Under the pieces are notes generated by a model. The model was not told where the DNA came from, searched no databases, and saw only the letters and a program-made list of their open reading frames with translations. Below are positions 1 to 7,301 of a stretch of DNA of 36,311 bases, piece by piece. The DNA lies in the NCBI GenBank assembly GCA_004296885.1, contig SCVN01000018.1, forward strand, positions 66,980-103,290. Direction: 5' to 3'. The DNA comes from Nitrospirota bacterium. Lineage in GTDB: Bacteria > Nitrospirota > Nitrospiria > Nitrospirales > Nitrospiraceae. Position 1 is the first letter of the stretch; each line of letters starts with the position of its first letter. A program made the translations under genes and the position numbers.

Positions 1-201
1 AGGTCCAGCCAGGGCCAGTGCGTATCTCCTTGAAAGTAAGTGCCTATTTCTTGAGCTACTGGTCCCGAGGCATAGCGGCACCACTCTTGCCCTTCAAGCA
101 GAGAGCCCTCCCGCGCGTAGCGTGAGGCGCCCGGGACAGTGCAACTGATACCGAACGGACAAGGTCACAATGGCCCGCACAGGGTTTCGACGGAGACTCC
201 G

Positions 202-1911
202 ATGAGACGCTTCCGACGGACAGCCTCCCCGGGAAGAATATGCCAGGCGCTCCGGGAGGTCTGGCTGATCGGCATCATTGTGCTGCTGGGAAGCTGCGTG
301 GCCCCGCTGCCCACGATGCAACAGGCAGCCAAACAGGGGGACACCAAAACCGTGCTGCTGCTCCTGGATCAGGGGGCGGATGTGAACGCCAGAACCGACC
401 GGGAACAGGTCCAAGGGATGACCCCCCTGCACTGGGCGGCCATGTACGGCCAAACGGATACCGTCAAGGCGTTGCTCGCGCGCGGCGCGGACATCAACGC
501 CAGGACAGGATACAGCGGGGAGACCGCCATCCAACTCGCGGTGACGCCCTATCGAGTCGTGGAAGGGCAGGCCGCCGCAGAGAGGGAAGCGACCGTGCAA
601 GCCCTGCTGGATGCAGGTGCGGATGTCCACAACAAGACCAAGGCGGGAGGCACGTTGCTCTGCACCGCCGCGTACCATCTCTCGCCAGACATCGTCGGCA
701 GGATTCTGGACAAAGCGAGAGACATAGAAGAGCGAGACGGCAGAGGGCAGACCCCACTGTGGTGTGCGGCTGGTTCTCCTTTTGACCGGACTGGCAACGT
801 GCGCGTACTCTTAGCCAAGGGAGCCAAGGTGAATGCCCTGGACAACCAGGGCAAATCCGTGCTCGCCATCGCCGCGCAGGTAGGCAACGCGGAGGTGGTC
901 CGCATGCTCCTTGCCAAGGGCGCGGATGCCAGCATCAAAGACCAGGAGGGATTCACGGCTTTGGATCGAGCCGAGAGCAATCATCAGAAGGACGTCGTCG
1001 CGCTGCTCGAACGCGCCATCGCCAAGCAGCAGCCTGTCATCCAGTCCCCTTCGGTTCCATCCGTTGCCGCGGCGCCGCCGGCTCCTGCGCCTCCAGTGAG
1101 CGACGTGGACCACCCACCCGTCAACAAAGCGACGGCGAAGAAGCATGCCTATGCGGTCGTGATCGGCATCGAACAGTATCAACAGCAATTACCGCGGGCC
1201 GACTTTGCGGCACACGACGCGCAGATCATGGGCCAGTATCTGAACACAACGCTCGGCTATGCCGAGGAACATGTCGTGGTCCTGCTCAACGACCGGGCCA
1301 CGAAGAATGGCGTAGAGAAGTACATCGAGGGCTGGCTCCCCGATCACGTGGAGGCGGGTGACTCGGTGTTCATCTACTTTTCGGGCCACGGGGCGCCGAA
1401 CGCCAGGACCGGCAAGGCCTATCTTGTACCCTATGACGGTGATCCGGCGTTTGTGGAGCAGACGGGCTATCCGCTTGACCGTCTGTATGACAAGCTGGCC
1501 GCACTCCCCGCGAAGGAGATCGTCGTTATGCTCGACTCCTGTTTTTCGGGAGCCGGAGGAAGGTCCGTGATCGGCAAGGGCATGCGGCCGATGGTGCTCT
1601 CGGTGGAGAATCCACTCTTGGCCAAAGGCAAGGTAGTGGTCCTGGCGGCGAGCGGCGGCGGTCAAGTCTCCTCGACCTACAACCAACAAAGCCATGGACT
1701 GTTGACCTATTTTTTCCTCAAGGGATTCCAGGGCGAGGCGGACGCGAACCATGACGGCCGCATCGAGCTGCGGGAACTGTACGAGTATCTGAAGCCGCAA
1801 GTGGAGCGGACGGCGCGGCGCGAGTTTCACAACGAACAGCAGCCACAACTGCTGGGCAACCCCGACATCCTGAGCCAGGGCATCGTGCTGATGGGAGCGG
1901 GCAGACCGTAA
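202..1911 (+). CDS. Ankyrin-repeat lipoprotein with C-terminal caspase-like (C14) protease domain, paralog 1
   Basis: The start at 202 is chosen over the upstream in-frame ATG at 139: it has a GGAGA ribosome site about 6 nt upstream and immediately gives a lipoprotein signal with lipobox LGSC (Cys32). The product is 569 residues. Residues about 35-280 are ankyrin repeats (recurring TPLHWAA, LLxxGADVN). A Pro/Ala linker and SDVDHPP lead into a caspase-like domain from about 315. The catalytic pair is visible as His396 in SGHGAP and Cys447 in DSCFSG. A loop at 514-525 (D-x-N-x-D-G-x-I-x-x-x-E) has the full EF-hand ligand pattern. It is probably anchored to a membrane facing the periplasm. Family members are caspase/metacaspase relatives; the substrate is unknown. 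It is first of three tandem paralogs, 5 nt before the next. Confidence 0.9.
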   Translation: MRRFRRTASPGRICQALREVWLIGIIVLLGSCVAPLPTMQQAAKQGDTKTVLLLLDQGADVNARTDREQVQGMTPLHWAAMYGQTDTVKALLARGADINARTGYSGETAIQLAVTPYRVVEGQAAAEREATVQALLDAGADVHNKTKAGGTLLCTAAYHLSPDIVGRILDKARDIEERDGRGQTPLWCAAGSPFDRTGNVRVLLAKGAKVNALDNQGKSVLAIAAQVGNAEVVRMLLAKGADASIKDQEGFTALDRAESNHQKDVVALLERAIAKQQPVIQSPSVPSVAAAPPAPAPPVSDVDHPPVNKATAKKHAYAVVIGIEQYQQQLPRADFAAHDAQIMGQYLNTTLGYAEEHVVVLLNDRATKNGVEKYIEGWLPDHVEAGDSVFIYFSGHGAPNARTGKAYLVPYDGDPAFVEQTGYPLDRLYDKLAALPAKEIVVMLDSCFSGAGGRSVIGKGMRPMVLSVENPLLAKGKVVVLAASGGGQVSSTYNQQSHGLLTYFFLKGFQGEADANHDGRIELRELYEYLKPQVERTARREFHNEQQPQLLGNPDILSQGIVLMGAGRP

Positions 1912-1916
1912 GGTTT

Positions 1917-3629
1917 ATGCGTGGTCGCATGATCAAGCTCCTGAGCATCCCATTGCTGGCCCTTTTGGCCGGCTGCGCCACGATCTTCACCGCCGCCCGC
2001 GACGGTGATCTTCCGACGGTGCAGACCTTGGTCACCCAAGGCGCCGACGTCAATGCCGCGAATGAGAACGGCAGCACGGCTCTCCATTTCGCGGCGGATA
2101 AGGGACGTGCGGAGGTCGTCCGGTTTCTGCTGGACCAGGGAGCCTCGGTCAACGTCAAGGCCAAGTCCGGTTCGACGCCGCTCTTGCTGGCTGCGCAATC
2201 CGGTTCTCTGGAGGTTGTCCGGCTCCTGCTGGACCGTGGCGCCGAGGTCAACGTAGAAACCGGCGCCGGCAAGGGCCACATCAATTGGACGCCTCTGACA
2301 GTGGCCGTGGAAGCCAATTCTCTGGAATTGGTACAGCTCCTGTTGAGCAAAGGGGCCGACCCGAATCTCCCGGACGACCCGACTATCGCTCCCCTCGCGC
2401 ATGCTGCGAGGAAAAACAATCGTGAGATGGTTCGCCTCCTCTTGGAACACAAAGCACATGCCGGTAAGGAGTATGCCCTGCGCATGATGGCGCTGCACGG
2501 CGATGTGGAAACCGTCCGTCTGCTTCTGGACCGGGGCGCCGATGTGAACGACCGGGGAGGGGGAGGCTGGACTGCGTTAAAGGAAGCCGCCTGGGGGAAT
2601 GATGCAGGAAAACAACTCCGCGTCATCCAGCTCCTGCTCGAGCGCGGAGCCGACCCGACCGCGATCGACGATGAAGGCTGGACCGCCGCGCGGTGGGCGG
2701 AACATCGGGGCAAGCCGGCCCTGGCCAAGGTGCTCAGAGAAGCAGAAGCGAGGGCCGCCAAGGCCGGCCCCGCGGCCCCGCTCCCGGCCGGTCCCGCCGT
2801 TCCCGCCAGCGACGTGGACCGTCTCCCGACTGCAAAGGCGCTACGAAAAAAGAACGCCTATGCCGTCGTCATCGGCATCGAACAGTATCGCGAGAAATTG
2901 CCCAAAGCGGATTTCGCCGCGCGGGACGCCACGCTGATGGGCGAATATCTGACGAAAGTCCTCGGATACCCGGAAGAGAACGTGGTGGTCCAAGTCAACG
3001 AACGCGCGACGGGCAAGGACCTGGAAAAGTATTTCGAAAACTGGCTGCCGAATAATGTCGAGAAGGATGGCTCGGTGTTCGTCTACTACTCAGGCCACGG
3101 CGCCCCGAACCCCAAAACAAGCGACGCCTACCTGGTGCCCTACGACGGCGACCCCACCTTCATCGAGTCCACGGGCTATCCCTTGAAGCGGCTCTACGCC
3201 GCCCTGGAGAAACTGCCCGCGAAGGACATCACGGTGGTGTTGGACTCCTGTTTTTCGGGAGCCGGCGGACGGTCGGTCCTCGCCAAGGGGGCCAAGCCGA
3301 TGGTGCTCTCGGTCGAGAATGCGATTGTAGCCGGAGGCAAGACCATCGTGCTCTCGGCCAGTGCTGGCGATCAGATCTCCAGCGCCTATCAGGAGCAGGG
3401 CCACGGGCTGCTCACGTATTTCTTCCTCAAAGGCCTCCAAGGAGAGGGGGACCTGAACAAGGACGGGGCGATCGACCTGGCCGAGCTGTTCGACTACATC
3501 AAACCGAACGTGAAGAAAATCGCGCGCAAGCAATACAACAACGACCAGCAGCCGCAACTGCTGGCCAGCCCGGAACTGTTGCGCAAAGGCGGGGGGCGGC
3601 TGGTCGAACTGTCGTCGCAGTCGCGGTAA
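1917..3629 (+). CDS. Ankyrin-repeat lipoprotein with C-terminal caspase-like (C14) protease domain, paralog 2
   Basis: The product is 570 residues if translation starts at 1917; an in-frame ATG at 1929 is equally possible and both ribosome sites are weak, so translation may be coupled to the upstream gene 5 nt away. The signal peptide ends in LLAGC (lipid-modified Cys20). Ankyrin repeats span roughly residues 25-285. A Pro/Ala linker and SDVDRLP precede the caspase-like domain, with His394 in SGHGAP and Cys445 in DSCFSG. An EF-hand-type loop lies at 512-523 (DLNKDGAIDLAE). By eye the protease domain is about 85-90% identical to paralog 3 but less close to paralog 1, whereas the ankyrin part is shared in type only with paralog 1. 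It is likely a membrane-tethered protease whose repeats bind a partner protein; that role is inferred. Confidence 0.9.
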   Translation: MRGRMIKLLSIPLLALLAGCATIFTAARDGDLPTVQTLVTQGADVNAANENGSTALHFAADKGRAEVVRFLLDQGASVNVKAKSGSTPLLLAAQSGSLEVVRLLLDRGAEVNVETGAGKGHINWTPLTVAVEANSLELVQLLLSKGADPNLPDDPTIAPLAHAARKNNREMVRLLLEHKAHAGKEYALRMMALHGDVETVRLLLDRGADVNDRGGGGWTALKEAAWGNDAGKQLRVIQLLLERGADPTAIDDEGWTAARWAEHRGKPALAKVLREAEARAAKAGPAAPLPAGPAVPASDVDRLPTAKALRKKNAYAVVIGIEQYREKLPKADFAARDATLMGEYLTKVLGYPEENVVVQVNERATGKDLEKYFENWLPNNVEKDGSVFVYYSGHGAPNPKTSDAYLVPYDGDPTFIESTGYPLKRLYAALEKLPAKDITVVLDSCFSGAGGRSVLAKGAKPMVLSVENAIVAGGKTIVLSASAGDQISSAYQEQGHGLLTYFFLKGLQGEGDLNKDGAIDLAELFDYIKPNVKKIARKQYNNDQQPQLLASPELLRKGGGRLVELSSQSR

Positions 3630-3680
3630 GCCTGTTGACGGCGGCCGGACCTCTCTGCCATCAGCCGACGGAGTGTGAGC

Positions 3681-5102
3681 ATGCCAAAGACCCTCCTCTC
3701 CCTGTGCGGCCCCGCCGTGCTGATGATTGCGGCGGCGTTCGCGTCCGTCGGTTGTTATGGCGAGCGCCATCTCGTGATCACACCGAACCCGGACTCGATC
3801 AATGAGGCGCCGTTGCCCTTGTCGGTCCGAGTCGAGGTGGAGCGGTTCACCCTCAATGTGGATCCGCTGATCCCGGTCGATCTCGATTTCCGGGAAGCGC
3901 TTCTCTCCTACATGAACAAGCGGCGCACCTTCCGGGAGGTGTCCGACCAGGCCTCCGAAGCGGTCTTCAAGGTCAAGGCGAAGTTGTCCATGTTGGTCGG
4001 TCACGGCACGCGGTTCATCTACCAGTTTGCCGTGTCGGCCGCGCTGCTCACCCACGACAAGGTGTCCATCGGGTCCTACGAGGCGGAAGATGAGGCGATC
4101 GGGGGGGCGACGCGTTTCACCGCCTCCGCCGACGAGCCTCCGACGAGCCTCGCATTGAATCGGGCGCTCGACAGCCTGTTTGCTAAGATAGAGGCCGATC
4201 GCGCAGCGATCCTGGCAAGACTGGAGGGGCAGCCGACTCCGTCACCGTTCGCCCGCCCCTCCTTGCCTCGCGTGCCCGTCAGCGACGTCGACCGCCTGCC
4301 CTCCGTCGTCGCGTCACCGCAGCGGCACGCCTATGCCGTCGTCATCGGCATCGAACAGTATCGCGAGAAACTGCCCAAGGCGGATTTTGCCGACCGGGAT
4401 GCCAAACTCGTCGGGGAGTATCTGACCAAGGTCCTCGGCTATCCCGAAGAGAATGTCGTGGTTCGGGTGAATGAAAAGGCGACGAAGACGGACTTGGAGA
4501 AGTATGTCGAGGCCTGGCTCCCGAACAACCTCGAAAAGGACGGCTCCGTGTTCATCTATTATTCCGGCCATGGGGCGCCGAATCCCAAGAGCGGCGACGC
4601 CTATCTTGTCCCCTACGACGGAGATCCGACCTTCGTGGAGAAGACCGGGTATCCGCTAAAGCGGCTCTACGCGCAACTGGAGAAGCTCCCCGCCAAGCAC
4701 ATTACCGTGGTGCTGGATTCCTGTTTTTCCGGCTCGGGTGGACGGTCGGTCCTGGCGGCGGGAGCCAAGCCGATGGTGCTATCCGTCGAGAACGCCATCC
4801 TGGCCGGAGGCAAGACGATCGTGCTGTCGGCCAGCGCCGGCGATCAGGTTTCCAGCGCCTACCAGGAGCAGGGGCACGGGCTGCTGACCTATTTCTTCCT
4901 GAAGGGCCTCCAGGGGGACGGCGATCTCAACAAGGACGGAACGATCGACCTGGCCGAGCTGTTCGAATACCTGAAGCCGAACGTCCAGAAGATCGCCAGA
5001 AAGCAGTACAACAACGAACAGACGCCGCAACTGCTGGCAAGCCCGGAGCTGCTCAAAAAGGGCGGGGGGCGGTTGATCGAGGCGCCGGCCTCCTCAAGAT
5101 AG
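3681..5102 (+). CDS. Lipoprotein with unrecognised N-terminal domain and C-terminal caspase-like (C14) protease, paralog 3
   Basis: ATG 3681 is preferred over the GTG at 3675 because GGAG lies 7 nt upstream. The product is 473 residues. The signal peptide ends in SVGC (Cys25), a slightly atypical lipobox with Ser at -3. Unlike its two neighbours it has no ankyrin repeats. Residues about 30-190 form an alpha/beta-looking domain I do not recognise, ending in an Ala-rich helix. A PTPSP linker and SDVDRLP lead into the caspase-like module with His297 (SGHGAP), Cys348 (DSCFSG) and an EF-hand-type loop at 415-426. The protease part is nearly the same as paralog 2, so the gene looks like a domain-swapped duplicate. 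No clear terminator follows; a T8 run lies near 5122 without a good hairpin in front. Confidence 0.88.
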   Translation: MPKTLLSLCGPAVLMIAAAFASVGCYGERHLVITPNPDSINEAPLPLSVRVEVERFTLNVDPLIPVDLDFREALLSYMNKRRTFREVSDQASEAVFKVKAKLSMLVGHGTRFIYQFAVSAALLTHDKVSIGSYEAEDEAIGGATRFTASADEPPTSLALNRALDSLFAKIEADRAAILARLEGQPTPSPFARPSLPRVPVSDVDRLPSVVASPQRHAYAVVIGIEQYREKLPKADFADRDAKLVGEYLTKVLGYPEENVVVRVNEKATKTDLEKYVEAWLPNNLEKDGSVFIYYSGHGAPNPKSGDAYLVPYDGDPTFVEKTGYPLKRLYAQLEKLPAKHITVVLDSCFSGSGGRSVLAAGAKPMVLSVENAILAGGKTIVLSASAGDQVSSAYQEQGHGLLTYFFLKGLQGDGDLNKDGTIDLAELFEYLKPNVQKIARKQYNNEQTPQLLASPELLKKGGGRLIEAPASSR

Positions 5103-5244
5103 CCTTCGCACTTCCCGCTCTTTTTTTTGTCGTTCGGAATTCCCCAGCCGACGGACGGCTCAAGACTTCGACGACCCCACAAGGCCACATCGGGCTGGTA
5201 TAATCGGTCACAAAGTAGGATGATTCGCTTCGACCAGAGTAACC

Positions 5245-6339
5245 ATGGCGACGCAGTTCACCACCCAGGTTCCCACCAAATACTGGCATTCGCTCGACGA
5301 CGGGCGCGTGCAGTGCGACCTCTGTCCCCGGTTCTGCAAACTGCAGGAAGGGCAGGAGGGGATGTGCTTCGTCCGCGCGCGCCGGGATAACCGGATCGTC
5401 CTCACCACCTACGGCCGCTCCAGCGGCTTCTGCGTGGACCCGATCGAGAAGAAGCCGCTGAACCATTTTCTGCCCGGCACCCCGGTCCTCTCCTTCGGCA
5501 CGGCCGGCTGCAACCTGGCCTGCAAGTTCTGCCAAAACTGGGACATGAGCAAGTCCCGTGAAATGGACACCTTGGCCGACGAGGCCTCGCCGGAAACCAT
5601 CGCCCGCGCCGCCAGGGAGCTCGGCTGCCGCAGCGTGGCCTTCACCTACAACGATCCGGTCATCTTTCACGAATACGCGATCGACGTGGCCCAGGCCTGC
5701 CGCGAGGCGGGCATTCAATCAGTGGCCGTGACCGCCGGGTACATGTGCGAGGAGCCGCGGGCCGAGTTCTACCGATATATGGACGCGGCCAACGTGGACC
5801 TGAAGGCCTTCACCGAACGGTTCTATCACCAGGTGACGAATTCGCACTTGCAACCGGTGCTGGATACGCTTCTGTATCTGAAGCATGAGACCAAGGTCTG
5901 GTTCGAGATCACCACGCTGCTCATTCCGGGCGAGAACGATTCGGACCAGGAACTCGACGCACTGAGTTGCTGGGTCGCCGAGCGGCTGGGGCCTGACGTG
6001 CCGCTGCACTTCACGGCCTTTCACCCGGATTGGAAGATGCGGGATACCCAGTCCACCCCGCCGGCCACGTTGACCCGTGCCCGCCGCATCGCCATGGGCA
6101 ACGGGCTGCGTTACGTGTACACGGGGAACGTGCATGACGAAGCGGGCGGGAGCACCCTCTGTCACCGGTGCGGGACGGTCCTCATCGGGCGGGACTGGTA
6201 TCGGCTCACGGCTTGGACCTTGACGAAGGACGGGCGTTGCCGCGCCTGCGGAACCGCGTGCGCCGGCCTCTTCGACGCCAAGCCCGGCGCCTGGGGGCCG
6301 ACCCGCCGGCCGGTCATGCTCAAGCACTTCGCCGAGTAA
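5245..6339 (+). CDS. amrS: AmmeMemoRadiSam system radical SAM enzyme (AmrS), copy 1
   Basis: This 364-residue protein carries the radical SAM cluster motif CxxxCxxC at Cys89, Cys93 and Cys96 in GTAGCNLACKFCQNW. A Cys-rich N-terminus (Cys24, 27, 31, 41) and a C-terminal zinc-ribbon pair (CHRC, CRAC) flank the barrel. VDPIEKKPLNHF and FTYNDPVIFHEY are typical of the AmrS family. AmrS is one of three partners (AMMECR1-like AmrA, MEMO1-like AmrB, radical SAM AmrS) of unsettled function; neither of the other two is in this window. The gene stands alone between the caspase array and a convergent gene. The ribosome site before ATG 5245 is weak. A second, diverged copy lies at 23700. Confidence 0.9.
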   Translation: MATQFTTQVPTKYWHSLDDGRVQCDLCPRFCKLQEGQEGMCFVRARRDNRIVLTTYGRSSGFCVDPIEKKPLNHFLPGTPVLSFGTAGCNLACKFCQNWDMSKSREMDTLADEASPETIARAARELGCRSVAFTYNDPVIFHEYAIDVAQACREAGIQSVAVTAGYMCEEPRAEFYRYMDAANVDLKAFTERFYHQVTNSHLQPVLDTLLYLKHETKVWFEITTLLIPGENDSDQELDALSCWVAERLGPDVPLHFTAFHPDWKMRDTQSTPPATLTRARRIAMGNGLRYVYTGNVHDEAGGSTLCHRCGTVLIGRDWYRLTAWTLTKDGRCRACGTACAGLFDAKPGAWGPTRRPVMLKHFAE

Positions 6340-6376
6340 CGGGGCACCTCACACGCAGCGACGCTCCTCCGCGTTT

Positions 6377-7255
6377 TCAGCGTCTGACGACCAAGACGGC
6401 GCAGGGCGCATAACGCACCACTCCGTCGGACACGCTTCCCAGCAGGAACCGACTATCCCCGGTCAGGCCCCGCGACCCCACCACCACCAGATCCGCCCGC
6501 TTGGCTTCGGCCAGCTTGACGATTTCATGGCTCGGGTTCCCGTGCAGCACCATCGTCGTCACCTCGAATCCGGCTCGCTCGATCGGCGCGGCTGCTTCGT
6601 CGGCGACCAGGCCCGCCTCCTTCTCCAGCGGGGCGAGGACGCGGTCCAGCAGCTCCGCATCGGACACTCCGGCGCCTGCTTCGATAGGAAGGGGCGGCAC
6701 GGCCGACACGACCGTGATCCGCGCGAGGTCGGGGAGCGGCAAGCCGAGCAGACACTTCACGATGGATCGCGACCGCTTGGATCCGTCCACGCCAACGATG
6801 ATCCGCTCGAACGCAGGGACTCGTTTCTTCACCACCAACACAGGGCAGGGCGCCGCCATCACGACGTGCCGCGACACGCTCCCGAGCAGGAAGCTCCGCA
6901 CGTCGGTCAGCCCTCGCGATCCCAGGACGATCAGGTCCGTCTTGCGGCGCGCGGCGATCTTGGTCAAGGCCTCCGCCGGATAGCCTCGGACCAGACTGGT
7001 CTCCACCTGAAGTCCCTCTTGGGTCAGTAACGCTTCCGCTTGACCCAGAAGGTCTCGACCGTTCCGCTCCGCTACCCCCAGGGCTTTCTCCAGGGCACGC
7101 TTGGCGGCCTGCGTCATCCCTTTGACCGGCCGGAACCGGCTGAGATCGATAACATGCACGAGCCCCACCGTTTCACCAGGCCTCGCGAGCGCGTGCTGGA
7201 CCATGTCCAGGGCCATCTGCGTATGGCGTGAGCCGTCCACGGCACAGAGAATCAT
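6377..7255 (-). CDS. Tandem universal stress protein (two UspA domains)
   Basis: The 292 residues contain two UspA domains (about 1-145 and 150-292). Each has the nucleotide-binding signature G-2x-G-9x-G-S: residues 112-126 (GSRGLTDVRSFLLGS) and 260-274 (GSRGLTGDSRFLLGS), so both sites look able to bind ATP. Each domain opens with a VDGS-type strand. Usp proteins are cytosolic stress and metabolic-state proteins. AAGGA precedes the ATG at good spacing. It sits 46 nt downstream of the P-type ATPase gene on the same strand and is probably the last gene of that transcription unit. Confidence 0.92.
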   Translation of the reverse strand: MILCAVDGSRHTQMALDMVQHALARPGETVGLVHVIDLSRFRPVKGMTQAAKRALEKALGVAERNGRDLLGQAEALLTQEGLQVETSLVRGYPAEALTKIAARRKTDLIVLGSRGLTDVRSFLLGSVSRHVVMAAPCPVLVVKKRVPAFERIIVGVDGSKRSRSIVKCLLGLPLPDLARITVVSAVPPLPIEAGAGVSDAELLDRVLAPLEKEAGLVADEAAAPIERAGFEVTTMVLHGNPSHEIVKLAEAKRADLVVVGSRGLTGDSRFLLGSVSDGVVRYAPCAVLVVRR

Positions 7256-7301
7256 GACGTTCCTTTCCAGGCCTCGGCGGCCCTGCGTGGTTCTCTCCGA
7301 A

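Noticed and set aside
5112-5135. Rho-independent terminator after the caspase array
   Set aside because: There is a T8 run, but no GC-rich hairpin directly precedes it.
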